From assembly GCA_916610825.1 (NCBI GenBank), contig OU744452.1, positions 64,501 to 128,500 on the forward strand: a stretch of DNA of 64,000 nt, written 5' to 3'. Source of the stretch: Haliclystus octoradiatus (taxonomy: Eukaryota > Cnidaria > Staurozoa > Stauromedusae > Haliclystidae). Shown here piece after piece: positions 1 to 13,420 of the stretch. The notes beneath the pieces are model-generated. The model did not search any database. It was not told the DNA's origin and was given only the letters and a program-made list of their open reading frames with translations. The position numbers and the translations under genes were made by a program. Position 1 is the stretch's first letter, and each line of letters opens with the position of its first letter.

Positions 1-1430
1 AATATAGTTAGTTTTTATTTGGGGACGATTAATGCTTTATTTTTAGGTTTAAATAGTAGATTGTATTTATATATGTTGTGTTTAATGTTGTATTCACTTT
101 TATTAGCACTATGTAAGACGATTGTTTGTCCAAATAAGTTCATAAAAGAATACAATCGTTTTCTGCCGTCAGCAATAACCAGTGGAAGAATGTGCTACCT
201 ATAATTGCTTTATTCCCCTTTTCACCTATCCTAGATTCAGAAAAGAGAAAAATAGTCAATACAGGCATTAGAGATTTTGTATTGTTTCTGAAATTTTCAA
301 CGAGATTCTATCGCTTTTGACTGACCTTGCCTCTCATGCCTTTCATGTGACTCATTCGAGATAAGCTAGCTAGACTTACAATAGTCATCATTATCATCGG
401 TGAGGGTTTATGTGCAAATCAGTGAAGTCAATTGCACCGGGAAGGGGAGAACATTGAACTTAAATATAGCTACACTCTGTTTTACCGTCTGAAGATTACA
501 ATTAAACGCTTGAAACTCTGTGTAACGGAAAAAGGGTTTTGCCTCATCTCTGTCTTTTGTTATATAATGCATTGTTTTACCCAACACTGAGCACTTTCAT
601 ATTCGTATGTGTATGAGTTTACACTCACTATAATTAATTTTTTTGATTTATTATTATAAATTAATAAAGGATGTAGACGTTGAGAAATTGAAGGGAGTAT
701 GGCTAAAAAATATCATGAAAGATTCTACAAGGATTATAAATCAAATTAACGTTTTATTTAGATGCAGAACGACGCTTATCCAATGACCATAAGCACAACT
801 AATAGAAAATTTATCAATAATTCATATATAAGCTATATGGATACTTACTTCAAGTTAATGGGAACATATCTGGGAAATCAATGAAAAACAACTCATTAAA
901 ATTTTAATACATTTTCTACATTAGAAATTACATTGTTTTTGAATTGCAGTTACAATTCGCATCATATCATATCATATTATATTCATATATAACCGATATC
1001 CTTTTTTAAAGTTAATTTTCTAATAATTAATATAACAGAATAGATTTCTATTCTAAGCTTTTTGAATATTGTATTTTTATTATATAGCTTTTTATTAATG
1101 CTTGGCAAAATGTCCTATGCTAGACCAGCTTCACGCCACTTCGTATTTGATCTACATAATATTTTATATCGTACAAAATTATATTATAAAATTCAATCAT
1201 ATGGACACATAACTACATCTACCTACATCATGGTTTCGTATTTTGTCAATCAAAACACGAGGCAATAACACTTAACTAAATTTACAAATATGTCTGTTAC
1301 AATTACATGTTCCATAGGAATTTTTGAAATGGAATATAGGTCGGTGATGGTGGAAATGCGTAAAATTGTGCAATTCAAGCAATGTACTATAGTGAAAAAT
1401 TAGGTTCGTCAAATAAAATGTTTTTTCAGA
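1..1430. other. Non-coding stretch apart from one repeat
   Basis: No reading frame here looks like a conserved protein. The only feature seen is the dispersed repeat near 455-630. The short open frames are AT-rich and low in complexity. Confidence 0.5.
455..630. repeat. Dispersed repeat, copy 1
   Basis: About 170 bases recur in inverse orientation near 44750-44900, and partly in the same orientation near 51785-51875. Shared landmarks are TGTTTTACCCAACACTGAG and GAGTTTACACTCA. No clear terminal repeats or coding frame are visible. It could be a SINE or MITE fragment. Confidence 0.6.
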
Positions 1431-1439
1431 ACTCTTTAC

Positions 1440-1600
1440 ATTGAACATTTTTGCAGAAACCCAAAAAGTTTCAAAATCTACAATTTCCTGCCAAAAAAGT
1501 ATTTTAATCAGTTAGAATATGGACTGAAAAATAATGGCACGCCCGCAAAGTCTATTTTTCATATGGCAGGCAGTTACCCCTCGGGAGAACCAAATTTAAA
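1440..1600. repeat. MITE-like fragment
   Basis: It resembles one end of the MITE at 38547-38897. It has stretches of 'cccaaaaagtt', an AATGGCACG block and a terminal GTTACCCCTCGGGAG, against GTTACCCCTACGGG in the other copy. Only one end is recognisable. Confidence 0.4.
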
Positions 1601-1627
1601 TAAGCAGTCTATACGGTTGCCATAGAT

Positions 1628-2006
1628 TTGTGTAATAAAGTGTTATATACTGTTCAAAATGACTTTTGCAATCGTGTCATACCTTGGTGGAACTCTCTGC
1701 CAGAGAAATGTGTTATTTCAAAGACATTGCCAGCATTCAAACGTTCTTTAGCTAGCATAGATTTAAATGCCTGTAAATGTTTTAGTACAAATGTCGTAAC
1801 CTTTAAGTTTTATCTTATAGCCTTTTTAACTTAGCTAGATAGTTCTAAATGCTTTGCAAATATTTGAGTAGCAACTTTGTTTGTAAAACTTTTATCTTAA
1901 TAACCTATTTTAACTTTTTTTAACGGCTTTACATAAGTGGGAACCACAAGTTTCCCTGTATTTGTCTGTCACCATTGTTGACAAAATAAAATACATACAT
2001 ACAAGA
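1628..2006 (+). mobile_element. LINE (non-LTR retrotransposon) 3' end
   Basis: The frame at 1628-1834 encodes residues of the form NRVIPWWNSLPEKCV followed by LPAFKRSL. This is the extreme C-terminal signature of CR1/L2/Jockey-type reverse transcriptase ORF2 (RV..WN.LP....A....FK..L). The stop is followed by about 170 bases of 3' UTR ending in a short ATACATACATAC repeat, as is usual for LINE tails. The rest of the element is missing, so this is a 5'-truncated insertion. The exact clade is not assigned. Confidence 0.65.
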
Positions 2007-2009
2007 AGC

Positions 2010-3170
2010 GAATGGTATCACCACGGCCGTGAATTCCCGAGGGGGGGTGACACATCCAATCACATTTTTGACTCGTATCTTGGTCAACTTTGAAGGTAAT
2101 ACTGTATTAAACTATTAAAATATGCAAATGCCACGCCTTTTTAGGGAAAAATGCCCGTTTTGTCGAGCAAAATTCACCCACGGACAGTCGGAAATGCAGC
2201 TTGTAGCTAGGGTTTTGATGAGCTATCACATTGGAACTATGCTTTGATAATCTTCGTACCCCTTTTGATTGGTCGAAAAGGTTTCCAATTGAGTCAATAA
2301 TCGTGAACTTAAACGTTATCCGCCACCCCTTCTTCCATCATCATTAATCCTACACTTTACATGCTCAATATTTCATCGATTCCAGCTTTGTGTGGAGTAT
2401 AGGAGGGTAAAAATGTGTGGGAATTCTCAAGAGGGATCTTGCTGTCATCAATAATTGACTATAATAGCACAATAACACGCTTAAGCATCACATTATCGAT
2501 CGTATACCCGATGCACACACTCTACGCATTCTCGCACAAACAATGGGATCCCGCGAGTGGTGTTTAACCAACCATATAATTCTGAGTGTATGTGTACAAC
2601 GAATAGAAACTACAGTCAAAACGAGTGCGATGGTGGCCAACCATATGTGTGTTCATAGTGTGTACTTTCTTGCTATAAATTGTTACAGAATAAATTCAGC
2701 TATGTATAAATGTATGGAGTCTCAATAATACGCTACGGTATTTCTGCTATACTGAAAATAATATTCAGCATTTCAGCAACGCAATAATTAATGAAGAAGA
2801 AATTTACTAATAATAATGGATTAATTAAGTCTAATCAAATATAGATATTTCAAAAATAGTTATACTTTTACTTATCTAATCAGTGACACTCTAAGCTTGT
2901 CTTCATGTTTATGTACAGCACTTATCTTCAGGGGCACAATATTATATGGTACATTGTGTTTGAAAATTGCTGAATGTCCTGAATCAGCTTGCCAACGTCG
3001 TCTCAAAATACAAAGAAGTTGGCTAGCTAAGAAGAAGACAAAGGCAAAGAAGTTAGCTGATCTATTTGATCTCATCGTTGATACTCTTCTGATTCAGATA
3101 AAGAGGAATGCATCGAAGAAGAAGGAATATCAGTTTATATGCCAATTATTACAACTACTATAATTTATTC
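2010..3170. other. Non-coding, no feature recognised
   Basis: Nothing codes convincingly here. It lies between the LINE tail and the 3' end of the KDZ-1 gene. If KDZ-1 is organised like KDZ-2, this would still be inside the transposon, between its transposase and its far end. Confidence 0.4.
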
Positions 3171-3176
3171 AGCTTT

Positions 3177-6100
3177 TCAGTAATGATCAAGTTCATCATA
3201 TTCAGAATCACTATAATCCGATTCGTTATCTTCTTCTTCGTCCTCAGAAAGGCTGGAAATATTCGTAGTAATAATTGGCAGATAAACTGGTATTTCATCT
3301 TCTTCGATTATGCATTCCTCTTCATATGAAACAGGGGAACTTTCGACAGTGTGACGAAAACATTCGTCGGCAAATTCAGTCTCATAACTTGGAAGTTTAT
3401 CAACGATGAAATCAAATGGACCAGCTAATTTCTTGTATTTTGGGACGATCCTAGCAAGCTGGTACTGATTTCTTATCAGTTGATTATGAACGAGGGGTGA
3501 TGTATTGCTGTTGGGGTTACTAGCAATAAAAAATTTAAGTTTGGCAATCTCTATCCTCAAATGCTCAACATGAGATTGCCTTTCTTGCTTGCAAATTACT
3601 GACTCCTCCTCACAACGCAGCACCATCTGTCTGTGGTCAATCAATTCTCTCCTTATTGCTGGGCATATTTCAACAGTATCGTGATCATTCCTTGGTTCCG
3701 AGCGATAACATTGATTTTCAATATTTAATAGATCTTCTAGTGATGGACAAACGAAAGGACTTATAGATATGTTGGCCTTTTTTAGAAGAAGGGCATGCAT
3801 TGAGCTTATCTTCGCAGTGACTTTTGTAATGCATTTCGATATTTTTATGGCAATGCCTTGTCCACCTGAAATGTAAACAGAAATAGAAGAAAGTGTCAGT
3901 ATAGATATAGACAGGTGATTGAAATAAGTTTGAGGCAATGAATTGATTAACACTATTTCTTCAGTGTACCACTAGAATATCGCTTTTGCTGTTGTATCCA
4001 AATATACCGATCATATGCCAGTGCATGCGTAGACGAAATCAAGTTTTGTATCTCCTTTTGTTGGTAAGAGTCTAGATGAGATATGAACACATCACTAGAT
4101 CGATCCCATGGGTTTGTTATCAGATGTGCTTTCTCAAGATCTGCCATCACCTTTTGATATCTAGAAATAAATTGATATGCCTTGCTATATGTCACATTAC
4201 CGTCTAACTTTTTTTCCTCATCGTATAATAGGCATATAATATACATACCTTTTTAACTTGGATTCAAAATTCTTTTTATCCTTTGGTGTTATATTGACAT
4301 ATTTTAAAACAGCTCTACAATAATGGAGGAACAATAAACTACATATACTAACTTACATAAGAATTACTCTGTCAGAACCCTCCCATATCAAACCGATTTT
4401 CCCGAAGACGTTGGAAAACTATGTTCCATCTGCCTAATATTACCTTGCATTGTCAGCGTCTACACGAGTTTTCACGTAAAGTTCTTGCCATGGAGTTTGG
4501 TTTTTATTTGCTAGTACACAAAAGAGCAGTCGACCTAATTTAAATCGGGGAATAACATGCTGAGGATACAAACACAAACAAATCAAAGATGTTATACCTG
4601 ATAATTTGATACTTCTTTCTCTGTCCTTTTCAGCTAGTTCATCTAAAATAGCAATCTTGATTGACGGGACTATGAAAAATATACATTCACGTTAATGAAC
4701 ATTCTCATTAATGAATATAATGAACTTAAAATAAGACGAACTTAGCTGAAAGGTTGCTTTAAGGGAGAGCTATAGAAGATGTTGTCAGCAGTTTATTCGG
4801 GAACCTGACAATGGAAAAGAATAATTTACAGACGCAATTCACTTAAACCTAGGATATTCTAAATAGTTGTAGACTACTGAAATAAGACTCGTTCAAATAA
4901 TATTTGTTCCAAGAATTCAAAATTCAAAATCCAGAATTGATTTTCTTAAACTATAAAATGTAAACAACATGAAATGATCCGAGAAACGGTTAATAACTAG
5001 TGGCGCCATTGATTCCAACAAGCAAACATCATATTTCACACAATATTTTGGATATAATTACCTGATAAAAGAAGATCATCAAGACTCTTCTGTGCTGATT
5101 TTTTCCAAGAATCAGCCTTCATCATCTTTGTAACAAGCAAGATATCTTAATAACAAAGTAACAGACCAAGTGTATAAAAACGAATGTAAAGAAAAAGAGG
5201 AATATTGAAACCACCCATCAGAATCATTGTACCTAGCTTTTTGTTCTTCCGCTCAGAGAAATGAAGGAGAGCATCATTCAAAAGATCTTCCCTATTTGCA
5301 GCTGTCATTTCCTTTGTGATTGCACTGAATTCCCGTAGGTACGACCATAGGCGTTCAGCACCTTCGCCATCAGTAAGGCCAATCCCTTTGCTGCGTCTCG
5401 GACTATATTTGATCTTCAAACATAGGTTCAAAATCAAAACATTTTATCAGAATGCATAAAGGTATAAAGGCATAAAGGCATGAAGGTATGAGCAATAAGA
5501 AATAAGAGACTGACAATAAACTGGGAGAAGGCTTGGACCGAAAGCCATACTGGGGACATATCAAATAATTTGGAATAACATTTATGATTATATTGAAAAT
5601 AGGTAGGCTACAGGCTTACCTGACATGACATTCCATGACCATAAATATGAAAGCCTGGGATTGCAAGTGTTACTTGCTTCAGGAGATCATGCTGCTTTGT
5701 TTTCTTGAAGGTTGAAATACAAATACAGATTAACAGTGCAAGTGTATGGACAAACAAAGTTGTATGGACAAACTAATAATAGATCTATAGGCCTACCTTG
5801 AGATGGCTTTCCAAAGTACATGCTATATCATATAACAGGAAAGGCTTGATGTTTTTTGTTGCAATAGGCTTTAGCAATTCTCGTAGCCCATATACCATGT
5901 AGGCTATCCTGCAAAGTAACAAATCCATGTTTGATGGATAACATCTGAAAAATCTTAAAATTTTAGCTTCAACTTATGTTGCAGGATTTCTAATATATAT
6001 TATGACTGACCTTTCTCCATATTTACAACTATAGAAACGTTGGGGGCAATCATGGCGGCATACTACTGTACCAAACAAGCCAGTTTCGTCCAGCTTACCA

Positions 6101-9017
6101 TGTTTGCCTTTAGAGAATAAGTCTATCACTTCTTCGCCAGCATGGAAGTTGTGACAGCCCTGCAAAAGATCAGATATGAATGAGTTAAATATATTACAGG
6201 ATAAACGAGAAGAATGGACAAAATTTTAAAACGAATAACTAACTTCTCTTGTTTTACTCTTTTTCGTTTGACCAGCTTTGTAATAGGAATCAACAAATTG
6301 ATCAACTATAGATTGATCTTCTAAAAATAAACCGTTCCCAAACCGACGTCCATCATCAGAGGCTCCAGCAGACTTTTTCCTCACAAGGCCAAAGCACCCA
6401 TCAGCTGCAAAGACCTTTATGCCAGATTCCTAGAAAAAACATATGCCACAACTCATCTTAATCAGAGGCTATATCTCAAAAGATAACAAACAAACATACA
6501 GTAGGAATGTATCCTTAGAACTAGACTAATCATTCAGTATATGGATAATCAAACCTTTGGACATGCAAAACAGGTATTTCCACGTTCAAAACCAGTTTCT
6601 GAACTACCGTAATTGACAAGGTAATGGAATTGCCTATTAATAGAAAAAGCAGCTGACAATCATTAGAAATAAATTATTTAGCTTTCTTTCTAATTTAACT
6701 TAATATTCTTCTTCTAGCAGTAAATATTCATTACTACTAATACTCTGAGACATTTTACCTGTATTCCAGAAAACAACCTCTTTGCAAAACCGTATAAAAA
6801 TCTTGAACCTGCAGTGAAGAAAAAGGATAAGCTATCAACTCCAACTCTATTTGACAATACTAATGATGCTGGCCCCATCAAGCTTTGATCATAAAAAGAC
6901 TTACAAACAATGGAGTCAAAGCTGTGTATTTGCAATAGATTGCATCGCAAAACTTCCTGAGAGATACTTGGCATTCCAGTCAAGAGATGAAAGATAATCC
7001 ATGAATTGGAATGAAAAGGCAATAGTTGGACTGGAGGGTGTTCCTGGCCAGAATCCATTTTTTATTAGTAAGGCGGCTTCACTCTGGCAAGAACAGAACA
7101 TTGCGATAGCCTGGTGTTGGAATCCTTCAAATAAAAAAGACATAATAATGAATAACGCATAGATATTTGTAGCCTATGAAATATCACAGTCACAGATCAA
7201 ACATATTTTGTTCTAACTTTCTGATAATGTTTTGGTCTGTGTCCGGACAAGCTAGAATATTTATCATTTTTTATCACAGTGTCAGCTGAACAATGCAAAT
7301 TGATGCAATGCAAGTATTCAAATCCGCATAAATTTACATAATCCAACAATCAGCTTTAAAGTAACTTGTCAATATGTCATCAAATAAATTTATCACTCAT
7401 TGTGTGTACAAGAAAGTGTAGCAACAAATTGAAGAATGATTTTATAAATTTACCATTGTTTCAATTGCCAAATAAATTATCAATTGAGTCTAGCCTATTG
7501 AGCCCTGTAGGAAGGGGAATCATATGAGGACAAAATGGCAGACCCTCCAAACACCGAATTTCAAGACAGAATGTTTGCACTATATGCTTTCTACTACTTA
7601 TATTATACAAGGAAACCTTCTGCCCGCTCCTTCCCCTGCCGGCTAAGGCGCCCATGAGTCTCAACTATAATCAACATATTGCAATTGGGATTTTAAATTG
7701 TCTAAATACTCTGCTGAATGTAGGCATATGTCCATTAATCAATTACCTAACCCGTCAATACATGTTACTTTTTTCGGGAACACGGAAGAGCAAATAGATT
7801 CTTCGCAACATTCAATTTTACCAATGATCTGGAAGGGCACAAACATGTTTTCTTTAACCTAATATGAAAAAGCAAATTAAAGAAATTATCAAAAACCCAA
7901 TAAACATCAAATTAAATTACCTAGGCGACTCTTTGACATTGTCCTATTGAATTAAACCCGAAGCGTGGATATGTTTGTGTATGGTGCATGTTTATTTTGA
8001 ATAGGTTTCATGTAATATACTTTGTAATAATTCAGCTGACTTACCTATACCTTCAGAAATTATTGCTATATTAAAAGTGGACAGGCCCGCATTCAAGAGG
8101 TCTTCACAGAATGCTACCTAGTATGATCTTATGGTTTTGAGTTGTTTTTCAGAGGCTTGAACGCTTCAATATATTGTTGCTGTCAATCCAAAATCTGTCC
8201 AAAATAGTCTGAGCTGCCTACACGTGTCACAGAGCATACACCGACATTGATAATGATCGATGCAGAAGATAATAGGTAATCTATGCATGTTTCAATGGTT
8301 TCAGTAATGTGAGAATGTAATTCAAACTGTGACATTAATCAAGTAGAGAATGATGGTGAATTTTTGTGTGTTTGTGTGACATTGGAGTATCCAGAGACAA
8401 GAGGGACAACACCGATAACTTGTGTTTTATGTCATCATATGCTATGAATTATGATTCCTGAGTATCTCTAGTAGGCCTACCATTTATTAATTCACAATAA
8501 AATTTACCTGAAAATGCTCCATACGATGACAGAAGTTACCATAATCGTGCTTCTTCATGATGCAAGCATGGCAAAAGTGTAATCGCACTCCACAATCATG
8601 GCAACGGTAGGATGAATCTTCATCTTTGCAACTGAAACATAATGCATCAGCATCAAAAGTGAAAGGAATCAGCTTTGCAAAATGTTCAATTAAGTCTGCT
8701 GCTTTGCTATTCCATGCATTTCTTAGACGTTCTTTTCTTATAGACCAATTATTCACGTGTCTACTTTCTTCATCTCCACTGTCATCTTGCATGTCGTTCG
8801 TATCCCCAAAATCCAAGTTCTCATCATTAATTTCATTTGATGATAATAACAATAATCTAGTGGTAGAAGGTGAAGAAGCAGAGCTGCTTTCTGAGTTTTG
8901 CTCACTTGGACGGTAGACTTCTTGCCTCCGCTTTCCTCCAGGACCAATCAATTCATACTGAATTCCATTATAGTCCAAACGGCCAGCTTTTCTGTTTTTA
9001 CGTCGTTTTTTATCCAT
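3177..9017 (-). CDS. KDZ-family transposase, multi-exon (KDZ-1)
   Basis: Transposase of the Kyakuja-Dileera-Zisupton (KDZ) DNA transposons, read from ATG at 9017. Exons recognised: 8508-9017 (basic N-terminus, then a treble-clef Cys/His cluster CFSCKDED, CHDCGV, CHACIM); 7747-7858; about 6760-7127 (FCSCQSEAALL, GFWPGTP); about 6560-6632 (CFACPK); about 6246-6430 (ADGCFGLVRKK, probable first catalytic Asp); about 6010-6160 (LDETGLFG, CRHD); about 5797-5908 (LLYDIACTLESHLK); 5620-5707; 5236-5414 (GLTDGEGAERLWS, catalytic Glu); several small exons; last exon 3177 to about 3865 (coiled coil and acidic Ser-rich tail). It is collinear with the KDZ-2 transposase at 48625-55513. A one-base frame change near 6975 breaks the third exon unless it is an assembly error. 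Element ends are not found. A 9-kb flank like that of KDZ-2 would fall outside the window. Confidence 0.85.
7461..7680. other. Intron of KDZ-1 with open but unassigned frame
   Basis: A 67-codon minus frame lies between exons 2 and 3. The exon 2 to exon 3 join is in phase without it (G plus GA), so this segment is probably intronic. It might be a repeat insertion. Confidence 0.35.
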
Positions 9018-10725
9018 TTAATTAATCAGATTACAGTACTATTTATATAGGCCTATAACTCAAAACACAAACATCGGTTTCCCGCCGATTATTTGACAAG
9101 CAGCTTGCTGCTTGCAGCGCTGTTACTTCAATCTCATTCATGTTTCAGGTAGTATAAAGAGAGGCTAAGTTGAGGCTCCAGAGCCTCAAATCACTATTTC
9201 ATTCAATGATGTTTTCTACAAATCATTGACTATATACCATGACTTGGATGTACGACGGGTCACTTACCACTATGCTTGTAGACATAAATAGTCGACATAG
9301 ATCATTGAAATTTGACACTGAGAAGTAAATAGACGGTTGCCTGTCAATCGTAACTCCTCGCAAAGTCCAGTTAAATTAAAAAAACTTGGATTCAGCAGAA
9401 TAAACTCCTGAACAATAAGTCCACTGTAGCTGTGCAATTTCTAAACATTTTAATTAACATTTTATAAATTCCAAGGGCCTTTATATAAATACATCCATGT
9501 CATTCTAAACCTGTTTACATTAAAACAATAGCAGGGGCGACGATCGTCGGGACACCATGACAACAGAGAAACGGACACCTACTTGACAAAAAGAACGACA
9601 CTGGCGTTGTAAATATCCTTTTTTTGTAGATAATCGTTAATATCTCTTCATACAATAAAAATCTAGGATAAATGATTAGCGCAGCGCGCTGTTTGGATAA
9701 CGACGATCATTTTAAGCTATAGTTTATCACATTTCATAGATTAATAAATGCGTGAAAAGAAACATACATACACACAGGCACGCACGGATATCTATTTGTA
9801 CTACAGGGTTTGCTTGGTTTCCTATAGAAATATGTGTATTGTTTTTCGGAATAATATTTTTGGTTGATTGCTTCAACAAAATTAATTTATTGACTTTTTT
9901 ATCAAATACGAGATTTATAATTAGAAAGTCTGACACCTCCACCTAATCTTTTTTAGAATTTCAGAGGTTTTCAAGTCAGGATAATCACTTTACAGGTAAC
10001 TACGGATTTCCCGTATATCTTTCAATCGTGAAGCTAGAGAAACCATACTTAATTTGTGCACATAAAACTTAAAGATAATTTGAATACTAAATTATTAATT
10101 CATACTATATAGCCTACTGATTAAGAATTTCACTTGTGTCAGTAATGCATTGCAGCGTGTGTAGCAGCTAAACTTTAAACATAATTTTATTAACAATTCC
10201 TCACCAATGGCCGTTATGGTTCCACTATCTTTACTACATTTTCTGATCTCTATCCTCATTAATTGACAGTGAGGAAAATGTGTCTTAATACTGTTATGAG
10301 TTTCAGGTATTTCTAAATAAATAAATGATGATGATGATGATGATGATGTCGATACGGAAAACCGTTAAACAGATATCTGAAGAGGAACTCGATGATTTTA
10401 TTTTCGATAATATTCTTAAAACATTACAAATAATATCAAAAACGATAAATGTAAACTAATTTTACCTACCTATTAAACTAAAAATAAAAATAACGGCGGG
10501 ACCGATAGCGCCATGTCCAACTACGAATATCTCAATCAATAAAAATTATTGCCACTCCTTGCAGTAATAAAATAATAGAAATATAAACAGCCTCATATTA
10601 ATTTATTGCTAATACACTCCCTGACTACAGTATATATATACTGTATATCTTAAAACTTAAATTGAGCTTAATCTAAAATCTATTCTTGAATCATATTGTC
10701 ATATTGAAAACGTCAAAATGTGTCA
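9018..10725. other. Upstream region of KDZ-1, no gene
   Basis: This should hold the promoter side of KDZ-1 and one of its termini, but no terminal inverted repeat related to KDZ-2 was recognised. An ATG-type trinucleotide run lies at about 10325-10350. The remaining short frames look like chance. Confidence 0.4.
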
Positions 10726-10729
10726 TTAA

Positions 10730-10928
10730 AGGGGCAAAGTTGACGGGCGACCGCTGCGAGCACAAGTTGAATTTATGCTTAGCGTAATTCAACCGTCTCG
10801 CTTTGAAACAATTGTTATACGCAGGCCTAACTTGTAATAAAATTCATGTCAACAATGAACATTGTGTTATAACAATAAGCGTGCACGTGATCCTAAGTGC
10901 GTAGCGCCTGCCGGTCATTTTTGCTCCT
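10730..10928 (-). mobile_element. TTAA-type MITE, copy 1
   Basis: A 199-bp element flanked by TTAA on both sides. Its ends are imperfect inverted repeats (AGGGGCAAAGTTGAC... and ...GTCATTTTTGCTCCT). It is related along its whole length to 15746-15945 and 36688-36886, which lie in the opposite orientation. The TTAA duplication suggests mobilisation by a piggyBac- or Kolobok-type transposase. It is non-coding. Confidence 0.8.
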
Positions 10929-11681
10929 TTAATTGCATATATGAAAATGTTTTATTTTTCGGCATGTATGTGGGAATAATAAGCATCCTGGTGACATTGT
11001 CAAGAATCCAGTCCTCGAAAAGATAGTAATGGCATAATAAACATATGAATTTCTAATTTTATTTGCCAGGTGCATCAAAGTATCCTCGTATCTGTGTTTT
11101 TTATACAGTATAATAGCAGCGAAGACATCATTGACAAGCTAATTACAACGTCTCAATTACATATCTGAAATGATGAAATCTCAACTCGATTAGGCCACTC
11201 TCAATCAATATACAATTTTGCCATTATTATATAGAGAATAGCTGAGACACTAAATAATGTATAGTCTATAGAGAAATGCGAGTACATTTTTGGAAGTGTT
11301 ACTGAATATGATTCATACAGAACATTTTTATATATTATCATATAATTTACCATTAATAATATTTGATTGGTTTTTCACATAAATGTTCTATAATCAATTG
11401 CATATTGTCTACATTTTTTCACGATAAATCCTAACGCTAACCAATATATCTGACAACGTTTCGACTTTCACAAAAAGCCATTATTAAGTCTAAAAAATTA
11501 TGGGTGCAGATTAACTATTTATACTAAAATGATAGAGTTATACAATATTCATATCTTACCATATAAGGATAAGAATTATTTTATCTATTTTTAATTTTAA
11601 GTCTCTTAGGACCATAATAATGATTTTATTGAATCCGATTGCGTATTCAGGGAAGGCTTCATTTCACGATTGAACAACATT

Positions 11682-12890
11682 TCAATAAACTTTGCAATCG
11701 AATTTTGTTTTGCATTGTTGTAAAACTGAAATCAATTCATGAAAATTGTCCGTGTTCCCATGGTGATGTTCTTTCACATGGTTTCCGATCACTTTGAATT
11801 TGTGCTCAGCTATGCGTTTATAGAAATTTCGGCAGGTGTACCCGACATAGCTTGCTTCACACCAGCCACATTGATATTTGTACACAACGCGATGCTGGCT
11901 AACAAGAGACGGTTTTTTTTCGTGATGTCGTAGATCATCTTGCAGCTTACGGCTTTTAAAAACGGATTTAAACTTAACTTTACTTGATTTACTATTTAAA
12001 CGATCTAACTCTTGTCTTAATAGATTGCTAGATTTTTTGATCTTTAAAAGGTAATATAATTCGAATTATATCTTCATCTTTATTTACAACTTGGCTATTA
12101 AAAACATTATTTAACGGATAAACGTAACGGATGAAAAACGTAATTTAAAGGATGTTCGGGGTATAAAAAATTTCTAAAAATTGACTTTATATATTTACAT
12201 TCAAGGTTAAAAGCATTTTGCAATAAACATAAACGAATTGCGCGAATAATGAGAGTTTTTAAAAGGGCTGCCTTATAGCGTTCGTCCACATGACTTTTAA
12301 AATGAGTTAATAGACCAGTGTCCGTGGTTTTATGGTAAACAGCGGTTGTAATGTTGTTATCTCGTTTTTCTAATGAAAGCCCAATAAATGACAATCGCTT
12401 GTTGTTTTCCATTTCCATTGTAAACTTTATTGAACAGTGCGATGTTTGTAAGCAATAAAGTAGATCCTCTGCTGTCATTTGGTCTTTTACAATAGTAACG
12501 GTGTCGTCGACATAGCGATAAAATTGTGGTAACTTTCCACTTTGTTTTAAATGGTGCTCTACGTGACACATAAATGCGTTGGCCATTAATGGACCCAATG
12601 GCGAACCCATTGCTATGTCATCAATCTGTTCGTATAATTTTTCTCTGAATATAAAAAGCTGAGTTTTGGTAGAATTCTCAATTAGCTGTTTCAATTGTTC
12701 TCTATTCATTTCTAAGCCGTGTTCATGGTTTAGCCAGTCGTCTTTAAATGCCTCATCTATACTATATTGATATCGTTTCATTTAACGGAACGTTCGTAAA
12801 AAGTGCTGTTACATCATATGATACTAATAAATCTGTAGGAACGATCTTTAATTTAGAAATTTCTTTGGAAAATTCAAATACATCATAAAC
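11682..12890 (-). pseudogene. Penelope reverse transcriptase and GIY-YIG nuclease, broken
   Basis: Minus-strand reading. Near 12890-12785: DLLVSYDVTALFTNVPLNET (RT motif A region). After a frame break, 12781-12107 has IDDIAMGSPLGPLMANAFM (motif B), YRYVDDTVTI (catalytic YVDD, motif C) and YHKTTDTGLLTHF. Another break leads to 11885-11682, where the GIY-YIG segment YKYQCGWCEASYVGYTCRNF is followed by RIAEHK and the HVKEHHH block. This order (RT then GIY-YIG) defines endonuclease-bearing Penelope-like elements. At least two frame breaks separate the parts. The protein would reverse-transcribe the element RNA at a nicked target. Confidence 0.85.
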
Positions 12891-12894
12891 CACA

Positions 12895-13230
12895 AACCAA
12901 CTTTACAAATGAGGCCAATTCTTTCCGCTGTAAAAAGTTACAATTATGACCTAGCAAAATGGCTAAATGAAAAACTTCAGCCTATTTCCCAAAACAATTA
13001 TACAATAAATAATGTATTTGCCGACACCTGCCGACATCTCCATGAACGCATAGCTGAGCACAAATCCAAAGTGATCGGAAACCATGTGAAAGAACATCAC
13101 CATGGGAACACGGACAATCTTCATGAATTGATTTCAGTTTTACAACAATGCAAAACAAAATTCGATTGCAAATTTTTGAAATGTTGTTCATTCGTGAAAT
13201 GAAGCCTTTCCTGAATACGCAATCGGATTC
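12895..13230 (+). pseudogene. Penelope RT N-terminal fragment fused to GIY-YIG C-terminus
   Basis: The plus-strand frame has RPILSAVKSYNYDLAKWLNE (the RT segment that should precede motif A) and then jumps directly to RHLHERIAEHKSKVIGNHVK and a tail of the MKPFLNTQSDSIK type. This C-terminal half is an almost exact inverted copy of 11640-11840. It is a rearrangement product, not a working gene. Confidence 0.75.
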
Positions 13231-13379
13231 AATAAAATCATTGTCATGGTCCTAAGAGTCCAAGAGACTTAAAAATAAAAATAAATAAAATAATTCTTAT
13301 CCTTATATGGTAAGATATGAATATTGTATAACTCTATCATTTTAGTATAAATAGTTAATCTGCACCCATAATTTTTTAG

Positions 13380-13420
13380 ACTTGATAATGGCTTTTTGTG
13401 AAAGTCGAAACGTTGTCAAA
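13380..13420 (+). ncRNA. Hammerhead-like motif of Penelope end
   Basis: CTTGATAATGG...AGTCGAAACGTTGTC resembles the minimal hammerhead ribozymes found in Penelope-like elements (a GAUGA-like box, stem II, then CGAAAC). The first box is not canonical, so activity is doubtful. Inverted copies with the same spacing lie at 11452-11490, 19560-19600 and 20349-20385 (minus strand). Confidence 0.4.
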
